Positions 1 through 8,248 of a stretch of DNA of 64,000 bases are shown here, one piece after another. The stretch lies in contig NZ_PJRJ01000002.1 in NCBI RefSeq assembly GCF_003711395.1, positions 1-64,000 on the forward strand, read 5' to 3'. Position numbers and translations under genes: made by a program. Each line of letters begins with the position of its first letter. Position 1 is the stretch's first letter. The stretch is from Acinetobacter sp. B51(2017) (GTDB lineage: Bacteria; Pseudomonadota; Gammaproteobacteria; Pseudomonadales; Moraxellaceae). The notes under the pieces are model-generated. The model did no database searches, was not told the origin of the DNA, and was given only the letters and a program-made list of their open reading frames with translations.

Positions 1-252
1 GATCCGTTGATAGGATGGTAATGCTTTAAAAAGCTTGGAATAAAAGCGCTTTATCATTCCATAAAAGGCTTTGAAATGATGAAGTTGAGAGTTCTTGTAC
101 CAAACAGCAATAAAGATGATTTCAGATAAGCATAGAACACCTGATCGCTGTCTGATCTTCGGATTTTCTTGTTTTAGATACTGCCAATAGACCGCTTCAT
201 TTTTTTGAAAAAAATCATCAATCGTGCAGAATAAAGTTGTAAACTCGAACAT
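1..252 (-). CDS. IS982-family transposase, N-terminal part (cut by window edge)
   Basis: Reading the minus strand from an ATG at 252 gives 84 open residues that run off the left edge. The opening (MFEFTTLFCTIDDFFQ), the following YWQYLKQ stretch and the LSEIIFIAVWYK segment are what I know from IS982-type transposases of Acinetobacter; the DDE catalytic residues would lie outside the window. No frameshift is visible in this part, so the element may be intact. The IS end should fall between the start codon and about position 300, but I could not fix the inverted repeat or a target duplication. The IS lies upstream of and divergent from the padR-like gene. Family assignment is from memory of family sequences, not a search. 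Confidence 0.75.
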   Translation of the reverse strand, partial: MFEFTTLFCTIDDFFQKNEAVYWQYLKQENPKIRQRSGVLCLSEIIFIAVWYKNSQLHHFKAFYGMIKRFYSKLFKALPSYQRI

Positions 253-389
253 AGGATGGCTGGTTAATAAAAGTGTGTGGTAACTCTCTTATTAACTCAG
301 TCATCTTTTTTTTCAACTGAATTTCTTATCCATGATTCGGGTTAATTATATAATCTTTATAAAACTTGAATATATGTTTTCCTATATAT

Positions 390-423
390 AAGATATATCT
401 TAATTAAATTTAAGGTATATCTT
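390..423 (+). promoter_or_regulatory. Probable PadR operator: two inverted repeats upstream of the padR-like gene
   Basis: Positions 390-401 read AAGATATATCTT, a perfect 12-bp palindrome, and 412-423 read AAGGTATATCTT, the same palindrome with one change. Their centres are 22 bp apart, about two helical turns, and the second ends 3 bp before the ATG at 427. Dimeric winged-helix PadR proteins commonly bind such sites at their own promoters, so autorepression is the natural inference. The AAGG at 412-415 may also act as the ribosome binding site, so operator and translation start overlap. Confidence 0.6.
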
Positions 424-426
424 AGG

Positions 427-927
427 ATGTCCGAAGCAGCACCTCGCAAACGCTTATTTGAAGCAGGACAGATGAAAATTCTAGTGTTGCACTTGATTGC
501 TCAAGCACCTAAATTTAGCTATGACATTATTAAAGACGTAGCAAATTTAGTAGGTGGCAACTATAAACCCAGTACAGGCACAATTTGCCCAACCCTAAAT
601 TACTTAGAACAACAACAATATACACGCGTGGAAATAAGCCCAGATGAGCGTAAGCAATATCACATTACACCGCAAGGTTTAATACATTTACAAGATCATC
701 AAAGCGAATTAGATAAAATTTTCGAGCGTTTTAATACCCGTAGCCAAATTCAAAACAATAGCGAATTTCTAGATATAAAACGTGCTATGGAAAACTTGAA
801 AGTTGCCTTACGCCTTAAAATTCAACATGAAAATTTAACCCAAGCACAAGTGCGCACAATTGCAGAAAAAATTGATCAAGCCGCAGTAGAAATTACCCAT
901 TTAGCCAACCAAGAGGTCAGCCAATGA
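427..927 (+). CDS. PadR-family transcriptional regulator
   Basis: 166 residues with the PadR layout: an N-terminal winged helix (about residues 15-95; MKILVLHLIAQAP, SYDIIKDVANLVGG, then the typical PSTGTICPTLNYLE recognition segment and a DERKQYHITPQG wing) followed by a helical C-terminal part (about 100-160) that dimerises in this family. PadR proteins are cytoplasmic repressors that respond to small molecules or stress; the ligand here is unknown. The stop overlaps the start of the DUF2798 gene (ATGA at 924-927), so the two are translationally coupled. Two palindromic sites just upstream suggest autorepression. The IS982 copy lies immediately upstream in divergent orientation and could alter expression. 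Confidence 0.85.
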   Translation: MSEAAPRKRLFEAGQMKILVLHLIAQAPKFSYDIIKDVANLVGGNYKPSTGTICPTLNYLEQQQYTRVEISPDERKQYHITPQGLIHLQDHQSELDKIFERFNTRSQIQNNSEFLDIKRAMENLKVALRLKIQHENLTQAQVRTIAEKIDQAAVEITHLANQEVSQ

Positions 928-1163
928 GCATAAAAATTCATCCCAAACATCTCACATGGCTGATGCCACTTATTCTTTCAGGCATTATGAGTGGAGCTAT
1001 TTCATGCTTTAACATTTATTTAAAAATTGGTGCAGCAGAAGGTTTTATAAGTATATGGTTACATGCATGGAGCCTATCATGGCTGATGGCATTTCCATTA
1101 ATTATGATTGTGCTGCCGTTGGTGCGTAAATTTCTCATGCAATTTGTAGAACAGCCTAAATAA
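924..1163 (+). CDS. DUF2798 small membrane protein
   Basis: 79 residues with two membrane segments (about 12-34 and 45-67) and the family pattern LILSGIMSGAISCFN ... WLHAWSLSWLMAFPLIM ... PLVRKF. DUF2798 proteins are short inner-membrane proteins of unknown biochemical role. The start overlaps the padR-like stop by 4 nt, so this is probably the gene the regulator controls together with itself; such regulator/membrane-protein pairs often answer envelope or solvent stress, but that is inference. Followed by a strong hairpin terminator. Confidence 0.8.
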   Translation: MSIKIHPKHLTWLMPLILSGIMSGAISCFNIYLKIGAAEGFISIWLHAWSLSWLMAFPLIMIVLPLVRKFLMQFVEQPK

Positions 1164-1164
1164 T

Positions 1165-1192
1165 AGAAGGAAAGTCCTAAAACTTTCCTTCT
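1165..1192. terminator. Bidirectional hairpin terminator
   Basis: Perfect 11-bp stem AGAAGGAAAGT/ACTTTCCTTCT (1165-1175 with 1182-1192) and a 6-nt loop, between the DUF2798 gene and the convergent lipoprotein gene, serving both. Confidence 0.75.
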
Positions 1193-1206
1193 AAATAAGC
1201 TAAAAC

Positions 1207-3597
1207 TTACTGTACGCTTACAGTGATAGGTTCAGCATACAGAGTGTAACTGTAATTTGGTGCAATTTGATACTGATAACTTGGCATCACATAGGCTGTG
1301 CCTTTTTCACTAAAGGTAACAGCTTGTCCACTTTGGTTATATTTGGCTGAGTTTGGTAGTACTAGCATACGTTTAAAGACATAGTCTTGTTTTTGCCCAA
1401 TTTGGGTGTGTAATTGACCAGCAACACCAAATGGCTCGCCAACTTTGGCTGTGGCTTGTTTGGGTACATCAAGTTTAACCACAAATTGTGAGGCATCATG
1501 CGCGTAATCGGTGGTTAAACCATGAGTGCCTTGCACATACATGCGGTTAAAGTCGTCTTTATTGAGACGGAATGTCCAAGGCCAGAAAGTGACGCCACGC
1601 TGTGTGGCATTTTGCATAAGGTTTTTGCTTAAGCCACTAAAAGAGGGATTAAAGGTCGATGAATACTTTTGTGTGGCATCTAAAATACGACGCGTATTGA
1701 CCAGATCACTTTGCGCAGCTGGCGTGCTGGTTAAAAAGCCTGTAGACACCCCCGGCAAAATATTCTTCATATGTAGAATTTGTTCGCCATTAAAACTAAT
1801 TACAATTGATTGATCATAGGCATCATGTTTGTCTAAAAGTTCTTTAATTTTAGGCACAATCTCAGGATTAGAACTCTTAATTTCAATAAAATTGGTGACA
1901 TGCGGATATTTTTTAACTGCAGCTAACACTTCATCCATAGTTGGCACTGCACGGTTATAGCCTAGGGTGCGTAGCTCACGAATTTCGGCTAAAGTGAGAT
2001 CTTCAGTGTTACGGTCAATCCCTGTCGTACGTTTAGTCGTCGCATCGTGCATTAAAAATACATGTCCGTCTTTACTTAAATACACATCATATTCAACTGC
2101 ATCAGCACCCACTTCAATCGCTTTAAGGGTGCCTTCAAGGGTGTTTTCATCATCTAGTGCTGGAATACCACGGTGACCGGTTAACAGTGGCTTACGTAAT
2201 AAGGTGTTTGGCGCCATACTTTGCATAATCGTGTGATACAGCGCTGGATTTTGGCTCCAGATGCCATTGACACCTGTGCTTAAAACTTGTGCAGCTTGTA
2301 ATGGTGTCGTTGTGTCGGTTTTGGCCCATGGCGTAATCAATAAACGCTGCAAATGACTGACGGTGTCACGCGTGGTCAGTTGCGCTGGTAAAATCACAAT
2401 TTTAGATAAAGACGCATTGGTGTTATGCACCAAAGTCATGAGATCTTGTTTACTATCAGTTAGACTGGTTTTGTTTGAATAGTCTAAAGCGGTGCGTAGC
2501 ATCGGTAGGGCAATGCGGGCTTGACGTAACAGATCTACATCATCAGACAATAAAGTCATATCAGCTAAATCGTAATTGCTACTGATGGCTTTTAAAGCTT
2601 CAAGAGTGGCCGCATTTTGGATATGCAATAACGGCAAGCTTTGACGACGATGATCTTGCAAATATTGTGTCAGATGCATGAGCTTTTGTTGCTGTTGATC
2701 CAGTAAATTCAAGCCAGCATCTAAATGATAGGCCACATGGCTGACGCTATTGGCAACCGCGTTGGTACCTGCCGATTGAATTAAAGTCGGTGCCATTGAC
2801 ACAGGTAAGGCTTGATCAACCAATTCGGTGACTTTATTGGCTTCAGGTAAGGGCTCTAACTGTTCAGTTACTTTAAAATGGCTGACTTTCATCAGTAAGC
2901 CTGCAGTAGAGATGCCAATCCCGCCTTGATCAAGTGGATAAGGGAGCGTGGTGTCAAACACCAATTGATCATCTAAATAATGACGCACGCGTTTACCATG
3001 CACGACTACACTGGCTTTATGGGTGGTATTTACGCCAATATCTTCACTATAGGCGGCTTTTTGTAATACATTCCATGTGTTGGTTGGCATACGTAATGAA
3101 AACTCTAAGCCATTGGCACTGGTGGTCTGACTACGCATCGCAAATTGGTAATAAGGACTAAAGGCAGGATCGGCAAATTCGTCTGCAGCACGGTACATAA
3201 TACTGGCCCAGCGCCCCGCATTGTTGCTTTCTAGATAGCTAAACTCCATATCAATACGATAGTTACGTAGGTTTTGATACTCTTTTGGCAGCATAACAGA
3301 GGTCATTTGTGTGTCGTGGGCACGGCCATCGAGGTATAAGTCGCCATTTTCAATATAAACACTGCCAGCATTGTTTTTAGGCAGCATCCAAGTGGTAGGC
3401 AGCGCGCTCATTTGGTCGAAATTTTCATCCAAATGTACTTCAGGTACAGGTACAGGTTCACTAGGTAAGCTCGGCTCTGGCTTGCTATCTGGCACAGTGA
3501 TTGGAGGCGCTGTGCTGACGCTATTGTCATCGTCGTCTGAACAAGCAGCTAAATTTAGGCAAAGTAAAATGGTGCTGTATAAATAAGCGCGTTTCAT
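1207..3597 (-). CDS. Large lipoprotein with C-terminal glycerophosphodiester phosphodiesterase domain
   Basis: 796 residues. The N-terminus is a lipoprotein signal ending LAAC (Cys19), then an acidic Asp/Ser stretch and a Pro/Glu-rich linker. About residues 55-245 form a beta-rich jelly-roll-like domain (LamG/DUF1080 type, inferred). From about 470 to 700 there is a GDPD TIM barrel with the catalytic pattern TGHRG (His near 474), DENT, a VEYDV pair and FLMHD, and the closing TTDYAHDA motif. About 700-796 is a C-terminal beta domain. GDPD enzymes hydrolyse glycerophosphodiesters to sn-glycerol-3-phosphate and an alcohol; this one would act at the outer membrane or surface. The middle (about 255-465) looks like a second barrel without catalytic residues. 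Monocistronic; ATG at 3597, where the signal peptide begins. Confidence 0.8.
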   Translation of the reverse strand: MKRAYLYSTILLCLNLAACSDDDDNSVSTAPPITVPDSKPEPSLPSEPVPVPEVHLDENFDQMSALPTTWMLPKNNAGSVYIENGDLYLDGRAHDTQMTSVMLPKEYQNLRNYRIDMEFSYLESNNAGRWASIMYRAADEFADPAFSPYYQFAMRSQTTSANGLEFSLRMPTNTWNVLQKAAYSEDIGVNTTHKASVVVHGKRVRHYLDDQLVFDTTLPYPLDQGGIGISTAGLLMKVSHFKVTEQLEPLPEANKVTELVDQALPVSMAPTLIQSAGTNAVANSVSHVAYHLDAGLNLLDQQQQKLMHLTQYLQDHRRQSLPLLHIQNAATLEALKAISSNYDLADMTLLSDDVDLLRQARIALPMLRTALDYSNKTSLTDSKQDLMTLVHNTNASLSKIVILPAQLTTRDTVSHLQRLLITPWAKTDTTTPLQAAQVLSTGVNGIWSQNPALYHTIMQSMAPNTLLRKPLLTGHRGIPALDDENTLEGTLKAIEVGADAVEYDVYLSKDGHVFLMHDATTKRTTGIDRNTEDLTLAEIRELRTLGYNRAVPTMDEVLAAVKKYPHVTNFIEIKSSNPEIVPKIKELLDKHDAYDQSIVISFNGEQILHMKNILPGVSTGFLTSTPAAQSDLVNTRRILDATQKYSSTFNPSFSGLSKNLMQNATQRGVTFWPWTFRLNKDDFNRMYVQGTHGLTTDYAHDASQFVVKLDVPKQATAKVGEPFGVAGQLHTQIGQKQDYVFKRMLVLPNSAKYNQSGQAVTFSEKGTAYVMPSYQYQIAPNYSYTLYAEPITVSVQ

Positions 3598-3855
3598 GCG
3601 TCTCTATTCTCAAGTGGTTGATATATAAAGCTTGAAACATAGGTTGGCTGTATTACAAGGTGATGGATTTGTCATAAAGGAAAAGAAATCTTACATATTA
3701 AATTTTGATGAAATACATCATATTGTCATGTTGCTGTGCCGGTTTTGGTATGGGCTGTATCGTACAAAACATGCAAGAGAGACTTGGTTTTTTGAGCTAT
3801 TTATCTTATGTTGCTCAATCAAGTCGCATTACAAATCAAATGAAAAGGATGACTT

Positions 3856-4851
3856 ATGTCAAATAGCATGCAACAAGTAATGATTATTGAACCGGGTGGT
3901 GTGGATAAGTTGGCCTATGAAAGCGTTTCGATTCCAACACCTAAACAAGATGAAGTGTTGGTCAAGGTCTATGCTTTTGGAATCAACCGCCCAGATATTT
4001 TACAGCGTCAAGGTCTATATCCTATGCCAAAAGGGGTCACACCTGTGCCGGGGCTTGAAGTATCAGGTGTAGTTGCGGCTGTAGGCAGTGCAGTCAGCCA
4101 ATTTAAAGTCGGTGATCAAGTCTGTGGTTTAACCAATGGCGGGGGGTATGCTGAATATTGCGTGGTGCCAGAAAGCCAAACTTTAACCATTCCTGAAGGT
4201 GTAAGCTTTGTACAAGCTGCTGCAATTCCTGAAACTTTCTTTACCGTATGGGCAAATGTGTTCCAAATGGGCAAAGCCAAAGCAGGCGAAACTTTATTGG
4301 TACATGGCGGCACCAGTGGTATTGGTACCACTGCATTAATGTTGGCAAAAGCATTAGGTCTAAAAACCTTTGCCACCGTGGGTTCGGATGAAAAAGTGCA
4401 AGCAATTGCCGATTTAACTACAGCAATTAACTATAAAACTCAAAACTTTGAAGAAGTCATTCAAGCGGCAACCGAAAATGCCGGTGTAGATGTAATTTTA
4501 GATATTGTGGGTGCACCTTATTTAGAGCAAAACCTGAATCTATTACGCCGTGATGGCCGTTTAGTCTATATTGCATTTTTAGGTGGAGCTAAAGCGAAAG
4601 ACGTGAAGCTTGGTCAAATCATGATGAAGCGCTTAACCATTACAGGTTCAACTATGCGGGCGCGAAATAGTGCAGAAAAAGCAGAAATTGCGCGTGGTTT
4701 GCAAGAAACTGTTTGGCCATTACTTGCCAAAGGTGAATGTTTACCGATGATTTATCAAACCTTTAACTTTGATCAGATCCAAGATGCGCATGCGGCACTC
4801 GATACTGGTGAGCATGTCGGCAAAGTCGTGGTTGAGGTCATCGCTGCTTAA
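3856..4851 (+). CDS. NAD(P)H-quinone oxidoreductase, zeta-crystallin/PIG3-like (MDR superfamily)
   Basis: 331 residues of the zinc-free medium-chain dehydrogenase/reductase type. The N-terminal GroES-like domain contains NRPDILQRQGLYP and PGLEVSGVV; the Rossmann domain has the NADPH loop GGTSGIG near residue 153 and the late GSTMRARN motif typical of PIG3/QOR2-type quinone reductases. It should reduce quinones in the cytoplasm with NADPH. No Cys/His zinc-ligand cluster is seen, in line with the quinone reductase branch. A clear AAGGA (3845-3849) precedes the ATG at 3856. Monocistronic, closed by a hairpin terminator. Confidence 0.85.
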   Translation: MSNSMQQVMIIEPGGVDKLAYESVSIPTPKQDEVLVKVYAFGINRPDILQRQGLYPMPKGVTPVPGLEVSGVVAAVGSAVSQFKVGDQVCGLTNGGGYAEYCVVPESQTLTIPEGVSFVQAAAIPETFFTVWANVFQMGKAKAGETLLVHGGTSGIGTTALMLAKALGLKTFATVGSDEKVQAIADLTTAINYKTQNFEEVIQAATENAGVDVILDIVGAPYLEQNLNLLRRDGRLVYIAFLGGAKAKDVKLGQIMMKRLTITGSTMRARNSAEKAEIARGLQETVWPLLAKGECLPMIYQTFNFDQIQDAHAALDTGEHVGKVVVEVIAA

Positions 4852-4857
4852 AAAGCC

Positions 4858-4886
4858 AAAATCCTCCATAGTGGAGGATTTTTTAT
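4858..4886 (+). terminator. Rho-independent terminator of the quinone oxidoreductase gene
   Basis: Stem AAAATCCTCCA (4858-4868) with TGGAGGATTTT (4872-4882), 3-nt loop, followed by a T-rich run. Confidence 0.8.
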
Positions 4887-4973
4887 TTTGGGCTTATCTG
4901 TGCACAAGATATATTTCATGCGTAAATTATGCGAAAATAGCGCTTTAGTTTTCTTATTCTTCAAAGGCAGTTT

Positions 4974-5486
4974 ATGACTGAACAATCTCCTGCAGATTTA
5001 AGCGATATCGAAATTTTAGACATTTTACAGTCTATGAAAAGCGATGAGCTAGATACCACGGCACAACAAGTCATTCGTGCTGGTGGTAAAGCGGGTCGTC
5101 AAGAAGCGCATAAACAAGCGTTGGTGGCACTAAACCAAACTTTTGAAGAAAAATTTGTTGAAGCGGTAGTCTTGGCTTTAGGCTTAAATGCGGGTCAGGC
5201 CAAGAAAATTCGTTATAAAAAAGACCGTGTGCGTATTTTAAAAGCGCGTGGCATCGACTATTTAGCCATTGATGGTGCAGAAACTGCGTTTGTCTTGGCA
5301 CAAATTGCTCAAGCTATTACCCGTGAAGATGCAACCGTTACAGCAGATTTACACAATATCTTCCCATTTTGGAAAGAAGGTTGGCCAATGGTGCAATTTG
5401 ATAGTGCCTATAAGATCTTATCGGAAGATATTAATATCCATTATCAAGCGACATTAGTAAAACTGTTAGAGTTATACGGTCGCTAA
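4974..5486 (+). CDS. Hypothetical protein, conserved-looking
   Basis: 170 residues, soluble, no signal peptide or membrane segment. The first 60 residues are acidic and helical (DLSDIEILDILQSMKSDEL) and carry a short Gly/Lys/Arg patch (RAGGKAGRQEAHKQ); the middle has a basic stretch (KKIRYKKDRVRILKARG). I do not recognise a family. Coding character is good: codon use is like its neighbours, AAAGGCAG lies just upstream of the ATG, and a strong terminator follows. Monocistronic between the quinone reductase gene and a convergent membrane-protein gene. Confidence 0.75.
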   Translation: MTEQSPADLSDIEILDILQSMKSDELDTTAQQVIRAGGKAGRQEAHKQALVALNQTFEEKFVEAVVLALGLNAGQAKKIRYKKDRVRILKARGIDYLAIDGAETAFVLAQIAQAITREDATVTADLHNIFPFWKEGWPMVQFDSAYKILSEDINIHYQATLVKLLELYGR

Positions 5487-5503
5487 GCTAAGTTCGCGTC
5501 ATC

Positions 5504-5528
5504 AAAAGCCCCATATGGGGCTTTTTTT
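5504..5528. terminator. Bidirectional hairpin terminator
   Basis: AAAAGCCCC (5504-5512), loop ATAT, GGGGCTTTT (5517-5525) and a T run; it lies between convergent genes and touches the stop codon of the minus-strand gene ending at 5527. Confidence 0.75.
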
Positions 5529-5814
5529 AATCAAAGAAATAACGTAGTAAGACTTTGGCAGGCAAAATAAATAAACGCCACCACGTAAACAGTGGCCAAA
5601 ACCAAGTATCACCCCACATTAAGGTGTCATTAAAGCGTTTTGATTTTCGCTCATACGCATAGGGACTGATTTTGGCAGCCACAATTAGTAAGGCAATTGC
5701 AGCAACCAACAATAAACCATGATTGGCATGTGCAAAGAAAAAATAGCCACAATACAGCGCTGAATAAACACATAGACAGGCCATGATTGCCGAAAATGAC
5801 ATATTGTTAGCCAT
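5527..5814 (-). CDS. Small hypothetical membrane protein
   Basis: About 95 residues from the ATG at 5814 (an ATG 12 nt further in, at 5802, is equally possible). Two hydrophobic segments (CLCVYSALYCGYFFF and LLLVAAIALLIVAA), a basic stretch YERKSKRF, then a Trp-rich C-terminal part (MWGDTWFWPLFTWW). I do not recognise a family. The start overlaps the stop of the upstream CNNM/CBS gene (stop at 5807-5809), so it is translationally coupled to it and likely works in the same membrane process, which is inference. The open frame extends upstream only to a TTG, which I did not use. Confidence 0.65.
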   Translation of the reverse strand: MANNMSFSAIMACLCVYSALYCGYFFFAHANHGLLLVAAIALLIVAAKISPYAYERKSKRFNDTLMWGDTWFWPLFTWWRLFILPAKVLLRYFFD

Positions 5815-7132
5815 CACCTTGGAGGATATCAGCCGCAACTTTAGCTGCTAAACGTGTCACTAACAGTTGGTCGATTTTAAAATGATCGACATCCACCACT
5901 TCAAATTTAAAGCCTAAATACTCTACGGAATCCGCAGGGCGTGGAATCTTACGTAGACGATACATCATAAAGCCAGCTAAGGTTTCATAGTTTTCTTCGT
6001 CGGGCATTTCATCAATTTCGAGCGCGTGTTTAATGTCTTCAATTGGTGTGCTGCCTTCAATCAACCATGAGTTTTCATCACGTTTAATGATTTGTTGGTC
6101 CGCATCAATTGGGGTCACCCAATCGCCCATTACGGTAATCATAATATCCGACAGAGTAATGACACCCACTACTAAGGCATATTCGTTAATCACCACGGCA
6201 AATTTTTCTTTGGTAGAGCGAAAACGGTCTAATACTTCAGATAAAGTGAGGGTATCAGGAATGGTGAGAACAGTACGAATGGTGGATTCATTGAGTTGTA
6301 AAAGCGACTGATTGTTTAAAATACGCACCAAAATATCTTTGGCATCTACATAGCCAATCACGCTATCAATATCTTCATTACAGACTAAAAACTTAGAATA
6401 AGGATATTCAGCCAGTTTTTGCCGAATGCTGTCTTCTGCTTCATTTAAGGTAAAGTACACCACATTTTCACGCGTGGTCATACTAGACGGTACGTTACGT
6501 TCTTCAAGCTCAAATACGTTTTCAATAAAGTGATGTTCTTGTTTAAGTAACACACCCGCTTGTGCGCCCGCATCCATCACCGCAGAAATATCATCAAAGG
6601 TGATGTTGTCGTCACGTTTGGTATTGACCTTAAATAAGCGAAACAATAAGTTGGCAATGGCGTTAATGATCCACGCTAAAGGGCGACAGACTTTAATAAA
6701 AATCTGAATCGGATCAATGACGCTGAACGCAATTTTTTCAGGGGCAATCATCGCCAAGCGTTTAGGCATTAAATCGGCAAATAAAATAAACAGTGAAGTG
6801 ACTAAGGTAAAAGACAAGGCAAAGCCAATGCTTTCTGCCCACGGCCCGTTATAAAATTGTGCTACAAAGGCCATAAAATAAGGACGAAAAGCACCTTCAC
6901 CTAAGATACCGCCTAAAATTGCCACCGCATTTAGACCGATTTGCGACGCAGCAAAAAAGTCGGCTGAGTTTTCTTGGAGGTCCATAACACGCTGTGCACG
7001 TGTGTCGCCTGATTCCGCCAAAATTTTGAGTTTTACCTTGCGAGCACCTGCTAAGGCAATCTCGGTTAACGACAAAAATCCTGCCCCAACAATTAAGAGC
7101 ATGATGATGACGATGTTTTGAAAGAGGCTCAC
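5807..7132 (-). CDS. CNNM/CBS-domain membrane protein (hemolysin C/CorB family)
   Basis: 441 residues: an N-terminal CNNM (DUF21) membrane domain (about 1-180; FLSLTEIALAGAR, then AASQIGLNAVAILGG and LFADLMPKRLA), a CBS pair (about 205-335) and a C-terminal CorC_HlyC domain (about 350-435; ITVMGDW to HFKIDQLLV). Members of this family are linked to Mg2+/Co2+ transport; the name hemolysin is historical. The protein is an inner-membrane protein with cytoplasmic CBS domains, which usually sense adenine nucleotides. It forms an overlapping pair with the small membrane-protein gene downstream. Confidence 0.85.
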   Translation of the reverse strand: MSLFQNIVIIMLLIVGAGFLSLTEIALAGARKVKLKILAESGDTRAQRVMDLQENSADFFAASQIGLNAVAILGGILGEGAFRPYFMAFVAQFYNGPWAESIGFALSFTLVTSLFILFADLMPKRLAMIAPEKIAFSVIDPIQIFIKVCRPLAWIINAIANLLFRLFKVNTKRDDNITFDDISAVMDAGAQAGVLLKQEHHFIENVFELEERNVPSSMTTRENVVYFTLNEAEDSIRQKLAEYPYSKFLVCNEDIDSVIGYVDAKDILVRILNNQSLLQLNESTIRTVLTIPDTLTLSEVLDRFRSTKEKFAVVINEYALVVGVITLSDIMITVMGDWVTPIDADQQIIKRDENSWLIEGSTPIEDIKHALEIDEMPDEENYETLAGFMMYRLRKIPRPADSVEYLGFKFEVVDVDHFKIDQLLVTRLAAKVAADILQGDG

Positions 7133-7258
7133 GGGTCCACCTGTGATAAGAATATTATTATCTATACTGCTAGTTTTAACACAAAAATAGCCGCGCAGAA
7201 CATTTTCTTTACGCGGCTAAAAAAATGCAAGCATTAAAAAATGCTGTTTGAAAACAGT

Positions 7259-8248
7259 TTAATACTGTGAAAATTGTGAATTGTTGATTAAATACTCACG
7301 GTTTTCTTCTTCAATCATCTGACGCGCCACATACAGAATCAATTGGCGTAACCAACGATGCGCAGGATGATGGTGCAATAAAGGACACCACGCCATTTTT
7401 AACTCAAATTCTGGAATATAAAACGGTGGGTCTTTAATCAGTAAGTTTTGGCTTTTGGCTTGTAAGCGTGCAATACGGCTAGGTAGGGTCGCCACCAGAT
7501 CAACATTGGATGCTAATAGCCCTGGCATTTGATAATGACGGGTAAACACCGAAATCTTGCGTTTTTGTCCAATACGCTCTAATGCTTGATCAATCCAACC
7601 TAAACCTGCTTGTTTTTCAGGATTCACGCCAAAGCCGACACCCATACCCGTTTTAGAAACCCAAATATGCTGGGCATCTAAATAGCTCTTTAGGTTTAAG
7701 TTATTCGCAGCAGGATGTTTTTGATTCAGTAAACACGAGAAACTATCGCGCCATACCAAAACTTGATGGAAACTTTGTGGGATTTCATTAAAGCGGTTAA
7801 TGGCGAGATCAACTTTGCCTTGTTCCATGTCACGATAAGACACATCACTTGGGGTTAAAAAGTCCAAAACCACATTGGGTGCTTCAGAACGTAATGCCTT
7901 GACTAAACGGGGTACTAAAGTCGCCTCAGCATAATCTGAAGTCATAATTCTAAATACACGATTAGAGGTATAAGGACGGAATTCGGTACGTGGCTCTAAG
8001 ATCATGGACAGATCAGCCAAAGCATCACGAATACGCGGTTGCAATTCTAAAGCACGTTCAGTTGGTGTCATTCCTTCAGATGAACGAATGAGTAAGGGAT
8101 CATTAAATAAGTTACGCAAACGGCGTAAAATATTACTCATGGCGGGTTGGGTAACGCCAAGTTGCTCTGCAGCACGGGTGACATTTTTTTCACGAAGAAG
8201 TACATCAAGATAAATCAGTAGGTTGAGGTCGACCCGCTCCAGATTCAT
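7259..8248 (-). CDS. LysR-family transcriptional regulator
   Basis: 329 residues. The N-terminal winged helix-turn-helix (about 1-66; LDVLLREKNVTRAAEQLG, then TQPAMSNILRRLR and DPLLIRS) is of the NodD/LeuO-like branch; the rest is a periplasmic-binding-protein-like effector domain. It lies divergent from aceA across a 570-bp AT-rich region, so control of isocitrate lyase is possible by position, but nothing in the sequence proves it. The ligand is unknown. No nearby partner gene shares its strand closely enough to be an operon. Confidence 0.85.
   Translation of the reverse strand: MNLERVDLNLLIYLDVLLREKNVTRAAEQLGVTQPAMSNILRRLRNLFNDPLLIRSSEGMTPTERALELQPRIRDALADLSMILEPRTEFRPYTSNRVFRIMTSDYAEATLVPRLVKALRSEAPNVVLDFLTPSDVSYRDMEQGKVDLAINRFNEIPQSFHQVLVWRDSFSCLLNQKHPAANNLNLKSYLDAQHIWVSKTGMGVGFGVNPEKQAGLGWIDQALERIGQKRKISVFTRHYQMPGLLASNVDLVATLPSRIARLQAKSQNLLIKDPPFYIPEFELKMAWCPLLHHHPAHRWLRQLILYVARQMIEEENREYLINNSQFSQY

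Noticed and set aside
3632..3880. 82-residue plus-strand frame upstream of the quinone oxidoreductase
   Set aside because: It overlaps the start of the real gene in another frame, has no ribosome site and an implausible composition.
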